This document shows, piece after piece, positions 19,595 through 28,679 of a DNA stretch of 43,999 nt (position 1 is its first letter; every line of letters starts with the position of its first letter). This stretch comes from Clostridiaceae bacterium AF10-41 (lineage in GTDB: Bacteria; Bacillota; Clostridia; Clostridiales; Clostridiaceae): the NCBI GenBank assembly GCA_027686065.1, contig JAQCTH010000029.1, forward strand, positions 1 through 43,999, written 5' to 3'. A model generated the notes under the pieces. The model was not told the DNA's origin and ran no database searches. It saw nothing but the letters and a program-made list of their open reading frames with translations. The translations under genes and the position numbers were made by a program.

Positions 19595-20788
19595 ATGAAT
19601 TTATCTAACAAGGCTAAAGAAATAAATCCATCTATAACATTAGAAATTACAGCAAAGGCAAAAGAATTGAAAGAATTAGGAGTTGATGTAGTAAGTTTTG
19701 GAGCAGGAGAACCAGATTTTAACACTCCAGAAAATATTATAGAAGCAGCTATAAAGGCAATGAAGGATGGAAAGACAAAATATACGCCAACAAGTGGAAT
19801 TTTGGATTTAAGAAAAGCTATATGCAAAAAGTTAAATGAAGATAATAATTTGAATTATGAACCAAATCAGATAGTAGTATCAACAGGGGCTAAACAATCT
19901 TTAGCAAATGCATTTACAGCAATATTAAATAAGGGTGATGAAGTTATAATAGCAACTCCTTATTGGGTAAGCTATCCAGAGTTAATTAAATTATCCGACG
20001 GAGTACCTGTATTTCTTAGAACTATTAAAGAAAATGATTATAAGTATACTATTAAAGAATTGAGGTCTTCAATTACAAAAAATACTAAAGCAATAGTAAT
20101 AAATAGCCCAAATAATCCAACAGGAAGTATTTATAGCAAAGATGAATTAGTTGAAATAGCAGAATTTGCAAAAGAAAATAATTTGATAATAATTTCTGAT
20201 GAGATATATGAAAAATTGATATATGATAATGAAGAGCACATAAGTATTGCATCAGTATCAGAGGATGCCTATAACAGAACTGTAGTAATTAATGGTTTAT
20301 CAAAAGCGTATGCTATGACTGGATGGAGAATTGGATATTCAGCTTGCAATAAGAAAATAGCAGAATTAATGAGTAGTGTGCAAAGTCATGTTACATCAAA
20401 TATAAATTCAATATCTCAATATGCTGCAATTGAAGCTTTAAGTGGGCCAAAAGAAAGAGTAAATATAATGATAAAGGAATTTGAAAAAAGAAGAAATTAT
20501 ATGATAAATAGGCTTAAGAAAATTAATGATTTATCAATAATAGAATCTAAAGGAGCCTTTTATATAATGGTTTGTATTGATAAATATTACAATAAATCAA
20601 TTAATAATGAAAAGATAAATTCATCATTGGATTTTTCAAAAAGTATATTGGAAGAAGAAAAGGTGGCAGTAATACCAGGAATTGCTTTTGGTCTAGATGA
20701 TTATATAAGATTATCTTATGCAACTTCTATGGAAATAATTGAAGAAGGATTAAATAGGTTAGAAAGATATTTAAAAAGATTAGAATAG
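19595..20788 (+). CDS. Class I/II pyridoxal-phosphate aminotransferase, aspartate aminotransferase-like
   Basis: A 397-residue fold-type I aminotransferase. The PLP lysine is K237 in SKAYAMTGWRIGY, and the Asn and Asp/Tyr that hold the cofactor are in NSPNNPTGS and SDEIYEKL. The C-terminal arginine block RLSYATSM binds the substrate carboxylate. This pattern belongs to the I-beta/gamma bacterial aspartate or aromatic aminotransferases (AspC/AspB/PatA-like). Aspartate plus 2-oxoglutarate is the most likely substrate pair but not proven. It follows the PHP gene closely with a GGGGGAAGAG site and ends at a terminator. Confidence 0.9.
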   Translation: MNLSNKAKEINPSITLEITAKAKELKELGVDVVSFGAGEPDFNTPENIIEAAIKAMKDGKTKYTPTSGILDLRKAICKKLNEDNNLNYEPNQIVVSTGAKQSLANAFTAILNKGDEVIIATPYWVSYPELIKLSDGVPVFLRTIKENDYKYTIKELRSSITKNTKAIVINSPNNPTGSIYSKDELVEIAEFAKENNLIIISDEIYEKLIYDNEEHISIASVSEDAYNRTVVINGLSKAYAMTGWRIGYSACNKKIAELMSSVQSHVTSNINSISQYAAIEALSGPKERVNIMIKEFEKRRNYMINRLKKINDLSIIESKGAFYIMVCIDKYYNKSINNEKINSSLDFSKSILEEEKVAVIPGIAFGLDDYIRLSYATSMEIIEEGLNRLERYLKRLE

Positions 20789-20831
20789 AAAGGTTAAGGC
20801 ACTTAAGAAATTGAGTGTCTTAATCTTTTTT
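20789..20831 (+). terminator. Rho-independent terminator after the aminotransferase
   Basis: AAAGGTTAAGGCACT (20789-20803) pairs with AGTGTCTTAATCTTT (20814 on) with a G-T pair and small mismatches, ending in a T-run immediately after the stop codon. Confidence 0.8.
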
Positions 20832-20942
20832 AGGTAAAAATAATATTATTTATAGCTTTTAAGTCAAATCAATTATGAATTTGTTTAAATATAGGAATTT
20901 ATAGTATATAATTAATAATGAAGCATCTTAGGAGGAATTATA

Positions 20943-21581
20943 ATGGAAAAATTGGCAATATTCGATGTGGATTATACTATAACAAAAAAAGAAACCTTAA
21001 TGCAATTATTTAAATACGTTATTATGAAAGATATAAAAAATATTAGATTTCTTCCAAGGGCATTGTATAGTGGTCTAATGTATTCAATAAACATATACGA
21101 TGAAAAGAGAGTAAAAGAAAGTTTTCTTAAGTTCATAGAAGGAATAGAAGAAAAAGATTTAGCTCTACTAGTGAAGGGTTTTTATAAAGATGTTTTAGAA
21201 AAGATTTTATATGAAGATGCTATAGAAATGATGAAAAATTTAAAAAGAAAAGGTTATAAAGTATATTTAATATCTGCATCTCCAGAATTTTATTTAAGAG
21301 AATTTTATGCAATAAAGGAAGTAGATATGATAATAGGAACAAGATTTATTTTAGAAAGTGGAAAATTTATAAGAAAAATGCAAGGCGAAAATTGTAAAGG
21401 AGAAGAAAAGGTTAAAAGACTAAGAGAAGTTTTAGAAAAAGAAAATGTAGAAGTTGATTATAAGAATTCTTATATGTTTTCTGATTCTTTATCTGACAAA
21501 CCTTTATTAGATCTAGTTGGTAATGCATATTTAATAAATTTTAGAAAGAAAAATGATTTTGAAGTATTAAGATGGAAATAA
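20943..21581 (+). CDS. HAD-IB family phosphatase (SerB-like)
   Basis: A 212-residue haloacid dehalogenase superfamily hydrolase. The nucleophile aspartate D8 and acid/base D10 are in IFDVDYTIT, with Tyr where DxDGT proteins have Gly. Motif II is YLISASPEF and motif IV is FSDSLSDKPLL, as in the IB subfamily that includes SerB-like and phosphoethanolamine/phosphocholine phosphatases. A helical cap lies between residues 15 and 85. The substrate is unknown. It starts after an AGGAGG site and is followed 16 bases later by a class IV aminotransferase gene, so the two probably share a transcript; whether they share a pathway is unclear. Confidence 0.85.
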   Translation: MEKLAIFDVDYTITKKETLMQLFKYVIMKDIKNIRFLPRALYSGLMYSINIYDEKRVKESFLKFIEGIEEKDLALLVKGFYKDVLEKILYEDAIEMMKNLKRKGYKVYLISASPEFYLREFYAIKEVDMIIGTRFILESGKFIRKMQGENCKGEEKVKRLREVLEKENVEVDYKNSYMFSDSLSDKPLLDLVGNAYLINFRKKNDFEVLRWK

Positions 21582-21597
21582 TAAGGAGGAAGAATTG

Positions 21598-22410
21598 ATG
21601 GAAGCTATTTCAGATTACTATTTAGAAGATGGACATTTGGAAAATATAAAAAATTACACTACAGATTCGGTAGAAAGAGATAGAATTATATATGAGGTTA
21701 TAAGAGTAATAGATAGAGTTCCATTGTTTTATGAAGATCATATAAAAAGGTTAGAATCTTCTTTTAGGTTAATGGAAAAGAACTTTTCTTATAAATACGA
21801 TAAAATAAAGGAATATTTAGTTACTCTTATTGAAGGTAATAATATAGATTTTGGGAATATTAAATTAACTTTTGATATAAGAACTGACACCATGAAAGTA
21901 TTTAGCATAAAGCATAGTTATCCTAGCAATGATATGTATAAGAGTGGAGTTGAGACTATACTTTATCATGGAGAAAGAAAAAATCCTAACGCTAAAGTAG
22001 TTGATAGCAAATTCCGAGAAAAAGTAAATAATGAAATTATAAAAGCGAATGCTTTTGAGGCAATACTGGTTAATTCTAATGGATTTATAACAGAAGGAAG
22101 CAAATCAAATATATTCATGATAGAAAATGGAGTATTATATACTTCGCCTTTAGAAGATGTTTTGCCAGGAGTTACAAGAGGAAGAATTATATCATTGGCT
22201 AAAAGTTTAGGGGTTGGGTTTGAAGAAAAAAAGATAAGTTTTGAAGAAGTAAATAAATTAGATGCTATGTTCATATCAGGAACATCTCCTAAAATATTAC
22301 CAATAGCTAAAGTTGATAATATAACTTTAGATGTAAATAATGAGATAATGCAGAAATTAATTAAGGGATTTAATGAAGAAATAAGCATATATGTAAATAA
22401 ATTCAGATAA
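21598..22410 (+). CDS. Class IV PLP aminotransferase/aminodeoxychorismate lyase-like
   Basis: A 270-residue fold-type IV PLP enzyme. ATG 21598 is chosen; TTG 21595 is in frame but adds one residue only. The Schiff-base lysine is K138 in DSKFREKVN, followed by the cofactor-binding EAILVNSNG and ITEGSKSNIF and the phosphate loop LPGVTRGRII. The family contains branched-chain and D-alanine aminotransferases and 4-amino-4-deoxychorismate lyase (PabC). The short length points to the PabC/DAAT side, but the substrate cannot be assigned. It is paired with the HAD hydrolase gene upstream and ends at an AT-rich hairpin. Confidence 0.83.
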   Translation: MEAISDYYLEDGHLENIKNYTTDSVERDRIIYEVIRVIDRVPLFYEDHIKRLESSFRLMEKNFSYKYDKIKEYLVTLIEGNNIDFGNIKLTFDIRTDTMKVFSIKHSYPSNDMYKSGVETILYHGERKNPNAKVVDSKFREKVNNEIIKANAFEAILVNSNGFITEGSKSNIFMIENGVLYTSPLEDVLPGVTRGRIISLAKSLGVGFEEKKISFEEVNKLDAMFISGTSPKILPIAKVDNITLDVNNEIMQKLIKGFNEEISIYVNKFR

Positions 22411-22412
22411 AC

Positions 22413-22436
22413 AAACAATAAAAGGTTATTGTTTTT
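22413..22436 (+). terminator. AT-rich terminator before the chemotaxis operon
   Basis: AAACAATAA (22413-22421) pairs with TTATTGTTT (22426-22434) around a 4-base loop, followed by T residues; it begins just after the stop codon. Confidence 0.7.
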
Positions 22437-22529
22437 AAATAAAATTAAATACTATTCAAATATATTTTAAATTATGGTATCATTAAATTATTGGGTTAAT
22501 AATATAAAATTTGGAAGGTGTATGATAAT

Positions 22530-24299
22530 ATGGGGGAAAATCATAATGGTATTAGTGCTATAAATGGGAGTATTTATGTTAAAAACAAAGAGATAATAGT
22601 AAAAAATCCAAAGAATAATGGTAAGCTTGCAATTATTTCTCCACCTTCAAGAGGAGAATTATATATAAATGAAAAGAAGATAAATAAACCCCATAGCGTA
22701 AGTGAAGATGACCACATAGAATTTAAGGAATTTAGAGAGCAAGGGCAAAGGGTTATAGATATAAGCTTAAATGATGATAAAACAGAAGCGTATATTTCAA
22801 TAACGTATAAAAGAGAAGTTATATATTATTTAAAAGATATGGAAGAAAGTAGTGACTTGATTTTAGATATAGAAGCCAAGGAAGAGGCCGAACCGCCAAT
22901 AATAACTGAAAGTGAGCTAAATAGCGAGCTGAAAAAGGCCAAAATATCTTATGGAATTGATAGTGATGCTATAAAGCATATAACAATTAATGGAAATGTT
23001 TACCAAAAGATAATAGCTAAAGGAATAAAAGCCAAAGAGCCAATTGAAGATAATATAAAAATATTTTTTAACTCTGAAAATAAAATAAAAATAGATGATG
23101 ATTTAGAAAAAATTGATTATAGAGATTTTAATTTTATAGTAAGTGTTAAAGCTGGTGAAGTTTTAGCCGAAATTATAAAAGGAGAAAATGGTGTCGATGG
23201 AAAAAATGTTTTCTCGGCAAAGATACCTGGAAGGGACAAGAAAAAGATTATCTTTTCAGCAGGACAAGGTTCTAAGTTAAAAGATAATTTAATAATTTCA
23301 ACTATAGATGGAAAACCATGCTTTGATAAGGGAAAAGTATGGGTTGAACCAATGTATGTTTTAAATAAAGATGTTACAATTTCTACAGGGAATATTAAAT
23401 TTCCTGCAAATGTTCAAATAAATGGGAAAGTAACAGAAGGAATGAGGGTATGTTCTGAAGGAAGTGTTCTTATAAAAGATGGAGTATTTAACGGGTTTAT
23501 TGAAGCAAAAGATACTTCTGAAATTAAAGGAAATATAGTTAATTCTATTATTGATATAGGGGGTACAAATTTAATTAAAGAGAAAAGAATTAAGGGATTA
23601 AGAGAATTAAAAGATTATTTAAAATCATTAATAATTAATATAGTATATCTTAAAGAACATAATTTTGTGCAAAATAATATACCATATGGAATGATAACTA
23701 AATCATTAATAGAAACAAAATATAAGAATATCCCAAAGGTTTGTATTAAGATTATCTCATATACAATGCAAGATGATTGTCATAATTCACTGGTTGTTAA
23801 GTTAGTAAAAGAAAAACTTCTAGGAGCGGGCCCTAGTAATATAAAAAATATAAATGAATTAGATGAAATAATTTTTGAATTAGATAAGGAAATAGAGGAT
23901 CTTGAAAAAGAAGTTGTAACAGCTTCAGATTTGATAATAGAATATGCTCAAGAATCTCAAATAAATGTTATGGGAAATATTAATATAACAGGTAAAGGGC
24001 TATTTACTAGTAAATTATATGCATCTTGTAATATTAATTTTTTAAATGGAAATTCCGTGTGTAGAGGTGGTCAGTTAAAAGCAGGCAAACTAATTAAAGC
24101 TTCTATTGTAGGAAGTGACTCAGGGGTAGTTACAAGTTTGGAAGTTGAGAAAGATGGGGAAATAAATGTAGATATTGCATATCATAACACTATTTTTATT
24201 ATAGGAAATAAAAAATATATTCTAGAAAAGCCATCAAAAAATGTACATGCTTACATAGAAAAGGATGGAAGTTTAAACGTAGAAAAATTACTTCTATAG
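22530..24299 (+). CDS. fapA: FapA (DUF342) polar/flagellar assembly-type protein
   Basis: A 589-residue DUF342/FapA family protein. ATG 22530 follows GGAAGGTG (22513-22520); GTG 22518 lies in frame inside that site and is rejected. The N-terminal part (about 1-130) is a small charged domain; the middle contains the DUF342 signature stretch GENGVDGKNVF and the following repeats that form a right-handed beta-helix, broken by a predicted coiled-coil of about residues 440-470. Known homologues in Vibrio affect flagellar placement, and Firmicute homologues are uncharacterised. Here it heads the chemotaxis operon, 11 bases before cheW, which supports a motility role. The exact function is unknown. 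Confidence 0.83.
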   Translation: MGENHNGISAINGSIYVKNKEIIVKNPKNNGKLAIISPPSRGELYINEKKINKPHSVSEDDHIEFKEFREQGQRVIDISLNDDKTEAYISITYKREVIYYLKDMEESSDLILDIEAKEEAEPPIITESELNSELKKAKISYGIDSDAIKHITINGNVYQKIIAKGIKAKEPIEDNIKIFFNSENKIKIDDDLEKIDYRDFNFIVSVKAGEVLAEIIKGENGVDGKNVFSAKIPGRDKKKIIFSAGQGSKLKDNLIISTIDGKPCFDKGKVWVEPMYVLNKDVTISTGNIKFPANVQINGKVTEGMRVCSEGSVLIKDGVFNGFIEAKDTSEIKGNIVNSIIDIGGTNLIKEKRIKGLRELKDYLKSLIINIVYLKEHNFVQNNIPYGMITKSLIETKYKNIPKVCIKIISYTMQDDCHNSLVVKLVKEKLLGAGPSNIKNINELDEIIFELDKEIEDLEKEVVTASDLIIEYAQESQINVMGNINITGKGLFTSKLYASCNINFLNGNSVCRGGQLKAGKLIKASIVGSDSGVVTSLEVEKDGEINVDIAYHNTIFIIGNKKYILEKPSKNVHAYIEKDGSLNVEKLLL

Positions 24300-24310
24300 G
24301 AGGAAAGAGA

Positions 24311-24757
24311 ATGAAGGAGATAAAAATATTAGTCTTTAAATTAGGTAATGAATTTTATGCTACAGACATAATGGAAGTAGAAAGGATTTTAGGCTATGAA
24401 GAGCCTACTGCCTTGCCAGATTCACCAAGCTTTTTAGATGGTGTAATTAACTATGAAAATGGAGTTTTACCTATTATAAATCTTGTTAATAAATTTAAGT
24501 TGAAAATAGAAAATGCCTCAGATAAAAAAATAATAGTGGTAAAAAGAAATGTGGGGAAATTTGGAATATGCGTAGATAGTGTTAGTGAAGTTCAAAGTAT
24601 ATTAGAAGAAGAAATAAATAATCCGGAAAGTCTTTCAACATTAATCTCAAAAAGATATATAAAGGGGTTAGTAAAAAAACATAATAATATAATTATTATG
24701 TTAGATTTAGAAAAGATATTAACGATAGAAGAAGAAGAGATTATTTTTCAGGGGTGA
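24311..24757 (+). CDS. cheW: CheW-like chemotaxis coupling protein (first copy)
   Basis: A 148-residue single CheW domain protein that would link receptors to CheA. Typical features are the first strand LVFKLGNEFYATDIMEVERI, the LPDSPSFLDGVINYENGVLPIINL block and the closing IIIMLDLEKIL. It is more diverged and slightly longer than the second CheW at 29678, which has the textbook RGSIKSLVDV sequence, so this one may serve a different receptor set or array position. An excellent GGAGGAAAG site precedes it. The stop overlaps or abuts the cheD start, indicating translational coupling. Confidence 0.9.
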   Translation: MKEIKILVFKLGNEFYATDIMEVERILGYEEPTALPDSPSFLDGVINYENGVLPIINLVNKFKLKIENASDKKIIVVKRNVGKFGICVDSVSEVQSILEEEINNPESLSTLISKRYIKGLVKKHNNIIIMLDLEKILTIEEEEIIFQG

Positions 24758-24762
24758 CAAAT

Positions 24763-25254
24763 TTGGAAGATAAAAAAGAGGTTAGAGTTGGAATAGCTGA
24801 TGCTGCAGTTGTATCTACCCCAGACAGATTAATAACTTTGGGACTTGGATCTTGTGTTGGTATAGCATTATATGATAAGGAAAAGAAAATAGCAGGACTA
24901 GTTCATATAATGCTACCAGATAGTACACAGTTTAAAAATATAGTAAATCCATTTAAATATGCGGATTTAGGAATTGAAAAATTATTATCAGAAATGATAG
25001 CTCTTGGGTGTAGAAAAAATAATATTATATGTAAAATAGCAGGCGGAGCATCAATGTTTAATTTTCCGGACAAGAAAATAATAAGTGATGTAGGAAAGAG
25101 AAATAGTCTTGCAGTTGTAGAAATGCTAAATAAGCTATCTATCCCTATAATTGCTGAAGATACAGGAGGCAATAAAGGAAGGACTATGATTTTAGAAAGT
25201 GAAGATGGTGCAGTAACAATTAAAAGTATAGGAAGTGGTTTAAAAAGGCTATAG
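24763..25254 (+). CDS. cheD: Chemoreceptor glutamine deamidase CheD
   Basis: Deamidates specific glutamines on chemoreceptors and, in FliY-type systems, is bound and controlled by CheC. The 163 residues carry the catalytic set expected from the T. maritima enzyme at the same spacing: T25, C31 (GLGSCVG) and H48 (GLVHIMLPDS). I prefer TTG 24763 because AGGGGTG (24750-24756) sits 6 bases before it; GTG 24754 would overlap the cheW stop but has no spaced ribosome site. CheC lies four genes downstream, so the CheC-CheD feedback pair is complete here. Confidence 0.92.
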   Translation: MEDKKEVRVGIADAAVVSTPDRLITLGLGSCVGIALYDKEKKIAGLVHIMLPDSTQFKNIVNPFKYADLGIEKLLSEMIALGCRKNNIICKIAGGASMFNFPDKKIISDVGKRNSLAVVEMLNKLSIPIIAEDTGGNKGRTMILESEDGAVTIKSIGSGLKRL

Positions 25255-25271
25255 GAGGTGGATGCACTATT

Positions 25272-25862
25272 TTGGTACATAATGACTTAAAGAATAGACG
25301 AGATATAATTTTAATAGGAGCATCAACTGGTGGACCAAATGCAATTGAAAAAGTTATTTCAGGTTTAACGAAAGATTTGAATATATCGGTTTTAGTAGTT
25401 CAACACATGCCAAGTGGTTTTACAAGAGCCTTTGCAGAGAGGTTAAATAAAAAATGTCAGTTGAATGTTTTAGAAGCTAGTAATGGTATAAAAATAGAAA
25501 AAAATAAAATATATATTGCTCCAGGTGGTTATCATATGACTGTAGAAAGAGGAGGCATTATAAGGCTTAATCAAGAACCACCAATTTGGGGAGTAAGACC
25601 TGCTGTAGATAAATTATTCATATCAGCATCTAGTATATATGGAAATAGAATTATATCTGTTGTACTTACTGGTATGGGGAAAGATGGAGCAGAAGGAACT
25701 GTAGTTGTAAAAATGAACAAAGGAATAACTATATCACAGGATGAAAGTAGTTCTATAATTTATGGAATGCCAAAGGTTACATACGAAACTGGATGTGTAG
25801 ATTATGTACTTTCATTAAATAATATTACGGCAAAAATAAAAAGCTTAGTTAATGCGACTTAG
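25272..25862 (+). CDS. cheB: CheB-type methylesterase domain protein lacking a receiver domain
   Basis: A 196-residue protein made only of the CheB catalytic domain, which removes methyl groups from receptor glutamates. The Ser-His-Asp triad is in place: S18 (IGASTGGP), H45 (VVQHMPSGF) and D138 (LTGMGKDGAEG). Canonical CheB is about 350 residues, with an N-terminal receiver domain whose phosphorylation activates the enzyme; that domain is absent, and no frame with it lies upstream because cheD ends 17 bases earlier. The start is probably TTG 25272, with AGGAGGTG 11 bases upstream; the ATG at 25262 leads to an early stop. Confidence 0.9.
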   Translation: MVHNDLKNRRDIILIGASTGGPNAIEKVISGLTKDLNISVLVVQHMPSGFTRAFAERLNKKCQLNVLEASNGIKIEKNKIYIAPGGYHMTVERGGIIRLNQEPPIWGVRPAVDKLFISASSIYGNRIISVVLTGMGKDGAEGTVVVKMNKGITISQDESSSIIYGMPKVTYETGCVDYVLSLNNITAKIKSLVNAT

Positions 25863-25870
25863 GAGGATAT

Positions 25871-26635
25871 ATGGACTTTACAGAGTTTCACAATTGGATA
25901 TATAAGGAGTTCAATATTAATTTAAATGCATATAAGCCAGAACAATTAAATAGAAGAATTGGAAGCTTAATGTCAAGAATAGGAATAGATTCCTTAGCAA
26001 ATTATAAAAAACTTTTATTATCAGATAAAGATGAAAGGCAAAGATTCTTGGACTTCATAACTATTAATGTTACAGAATTTTTTAGGAATCCAGAACTATT
26101 TGGTGAATTAGAAAACACCTTAAAAAGTTATATTTTAGTCAATAATAGATTGAAGGTTTGGAGCGCAGCATGCTCAATAGGTTGTGAACCTTATAGTATT
26201 GCCATGATGTTAAGCGAAATAAACTCCAATGGTAGAAATAATATAATTGCAACAGATATAGACGATACTATACTAAAGAGAGCAAAGCTTGGTGAGTACA
26301 CACAAGCTGAAATGAAAAATATAAATGAAGCCTATAAAAGAAAATATTTTAATTTAGTAAAAGATAAGTACATAATAGATAATAAAATAAAGTCGATAGT
26401 TAACTATAAAAAGCACGATTTGATTTTAGATTATTATGATAAAGATTTTGATTTGATAGTATGTAGAAATGTAATAATATATTTTAAAAACGAAGTAAAA
26501 AAAGAGATTTTTAAAAAATTTGCAGATTCCTTAAAAAAAGGTGGATTACTATTTGTAGGAGCTACAGAAAGCATTTATAATTATAAAGAGTATGGATTAG
26601 AAAAAGTATCTACTTTTATTTACAAGAAAGTATAA
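25871..26635 (+). CDS. cheR: Chemoreceptor glutamate methyltransferase CheR
   Basis: Methylates receptor glutamates with S-adenosylmethionine, opposing CheB. The 254 residues have the N-terminal helical domain followed by the methyltransferase fold: VTEFFRNPELF, the SAM-binding AACSIGCEPYSIAMML (glycine of the usual CSTGEEPY replaced within SIGCEPY), the ATDID acidic strand, and DLIVCRNVIIYF. It starts 8 bases after cheB with AGGAGGATAT overlapping the gap. Direct pairing with cheB suggests a balanced adaptation module. Confidence 0.93.
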   Translation: MDFTEFHNWIYKEFNINLNAYKPEQLNRRIGSLMSRIGIDSLANYKKLLLSDKDERQRFLDFITINVTEFFRNPELFGELENTLKSYILVNNRLKVWSAACSIGCEPYSIAMMLSEINSNGRNNIIATDIDDTILKRAKLGEYTQAEMKNINEAYKRKYFNLVKDKYIIDNKIKSIVNYKKHDLILDYYDKDFDLIVCRNVIIYFKNEVKKEIFKKFADSLKKGGLLFVGATESIYNYKEYGLEKVSTFIYKKV

Positions 26636-26649
26636 AGGGGTGAAATAAA

Positions 26650-28665
26650 ATGGACGTATCTCAATACATGGGAATGTTTTTAGAAGAATCAATGGATAAT
26701 TTACAAACTTTAAATGAGGCTTTATTAGATTTAGAACAAAATCCAAATAATATAGATAAGGTGAATGAAATATTTAGAGTAGCTCATACTATAAAAGGAA
26801 TGGCAGCTACAATGGGTTATAGTAATATAGCTGAATTAACTCATAAGATGGAAGATGTTTTATCAAGATTTAGAGAAGGAAAATTAAGTGTTACTAGAAA
26901 TGTAGTTACAGTACTATTTGATTGTTTAGATACTTTAGAAAAAATGGTTAGTAATATAGAAGATGGTAATGATGAAGATGTAGAAATAGCAAATATTATA
27001 GAAGATTTAGAAAATGTAGTTAATGATAAGATAGAGATGAAAGAAGAAAAAGAAGACGCAAATAAAGAAAATATTAGCAGCTCTACAAAGATTGAATTAA
27101 ATCAATATGATTTATCCGTAATGAAGCAAGCAAGTGAAAATGGTTTTAATGGAGTTAACATAGAAATAATATTAAGAGAAGATACCCTATTAAAATCAGC
27201 AAGAGCATTTTTAATAGTTCAAGAACTTGAAACTCAAGGAGAAATATTGAAATCTTTTCCATCAACAGAAGATATAGAAAATGAACAATTTGATACTGAA
27301 TTATTTTTTGTTTTAATAACATCTAAGTCTAAGGAAGATATAGAGGACTTAGTTATGAATATTTCAGAAGTTAGAAGTGTAGAAACTTCATATGTGGTTT
27401 TGGATGATGTTTTAATAACAGAAAAAAATATCGCTAATGATGAAATAGTAAGTGAATTAGAAAAAATTCATATAAAAGAAGATTTAGTAAAAAATAAAGT
27501 TGAGAAACAAGAAAAGAAAAAAGAAAACAATAAAAAAGCTCATCAATCAGTTAGGGTTGATTTGCAAAGAATTGATAAGCTTATGAATATGGTTTCAGAA
27601 CTTGTTATATACAGAACAAGATTAGAGCAAATTGTAATTAATGATAAATCACAAGAGCTTATAGAAACTTTAGAACAAGTTGAAAGAACTACATCTGACT
27701 TACAAGATTTGGTAATGAAAATAAGAATGCTTCCTTTAGAAGTTGTATTTAATAGATTCCCTAGAATGATAAGAGATTTATCAGTAGAACTTAAAAAAGA
27801 GATAAATTTTGTTATAGAAGGTGCTGAAACAGAATTAGATAGAACTGTTATAGATGAAATAGGAGAACCGTTAATACATCTTTTAAGAAATGCAGCAGAC
27901 CATGGAATAGAAAGTGAAGAAGAAAGAATTGCAAAAGGAAAAGATCCTGTTGGAACAATAAAATTAGTAGCTTATCAAGAAGGAACTAAGGCACTAATAA
28001 AGGTAAGTGATGATGGTGCAGGAATAAATCTTGAGAAGGTAAAAGCTAAAGCTGAAAAAGTTGGTATAAATACTGATGGACTTAGTGATAATGATATTAG
28101 AAACTTAATATTTGCTCAAGGATTTAGTACAAATACAGTAGTTACAGATATATCAGGCCGTGGAGTAGGAATGGATGTTGTTAAAACTAAAATTTCTTCC
28201 TTAGGAGGAACTGTAGATGTTATAAGTGAAGAAGGAAAGGGATCAAGTTTTATTATAAAATTGCCTTTAACTCTTCAAATAATTCAAGCTCTTTTAGTTA
28301 AAGTAGGAAATGAAACTTTAGCAATATCTCTAGGATTTATAGATAGAGTTATAGATTATAAAGAAGAAAATATTAAAAAGACTAATGGAGAAGAGGTAAT
28401 AGTTTACCGTGATAGTATTATACCTCTAATAAGATTAAACGAAAGACTTGGAATTGAAGTTATAGAAAGTAAGAAGAAATTCATAATTATAGTTAAGATA
28501 GGAGAAAAAACCGTTGGATTACTAGTTGACTCATTGTTTGGTCAACAAGAAATAGTAATAAAACCTTTAGGAAAAACTTTAAGATCCCTAAAGGAATATA
28601 TAGGAGCTACAATACTTGGAAATGGTTTAGTAACATTGATTCTTGATGTGGCAGCATTGATTTAG
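26650..28665 (+). CDS. cheA: Chemotaxis histidine kinase CheA
   Basis: The central chemotaxis kinase, 671 residues. An HPt domain opens the protein with phospho-acceptor H46 in RVAHTIKGMAATMG. A CheY/CheB-docking P2-like region covers roughly 110-265, a Lys/Glu-rich linker precedes the dimerisation domain (about 295-360), and the ATPase domain has the N box NAADHGIE (near 415), the G1 box DDGAG and the G2 box GRGVGMDVVK (near 503). A CheW-like domain ends it. ATP-bound receptor complexes drive transfer to CheY. It starts 14 bases after cheR with a GGGGTGA site. Confidence 0.96.
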   Translation: MDVSQYMGMFLEESMDNLQTLNEALLDLEQNPNNIDKVNEIFRVAHTIKGMAATMGYSNIAELTHKMEDVLSRFREGKLSVTRNVVTVLFDCLDTLEKMVSNIEDGNDEDVEIANIIEDLENVVNDKIEMKEEKEDANKENISSSTKIELNQYDLSVMKQASENGFNGVNIEIILREDTLLKSARAFLIVQELETQGEILKSFPSTEDIENEQFDTELFFVLITSKSKEDIEDLVMNISEVRSVETSYVVLDDVLITEKNIANDEIVSELEKIHIKEDLVKNKVEKQEKKKENNKKAHQSVRVDLQRIDKLMNMVSELVIYRTRLEQIVINDKSQELIETLEQVERTTSDLQDLVMKIRMLPLEVVFNRFPRMIRDLSVELKKEINFVIEGAETELDRTVIDEIGEPLIHLLRNAADHGIESEEERIAKGKDPVGTIKLVAYQEGTKALIKVSDDGAGINLEKVKAKAEKVGINTDGLSDNDIRNLIFAQGFSTNTVVTDISGRGVGMDVVKTKISSLGGTVDVISEEGKGSSFIIKLPLTLQIIQALLVKVGNETLAISLGFIDRVIDYKEENIKKTNGEEVIVYRDSIIPLIRLNERLGIEVIESKKKFIIIVKIGEKTVGLLVDSLFGQQEIVIKPLGKTLRSLKEYIGATILGNGLVTLILDVAALI

Positions 28666-28679
28666 AGAGGAGGATTTTT

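Noticed and set aside
22437..22529. Sigma-28 promoter for the fapA-fliY operon
   Set aside because: No CGAT core occurs; the operon is more likely read by sigma-A or from a promoter I could not define.
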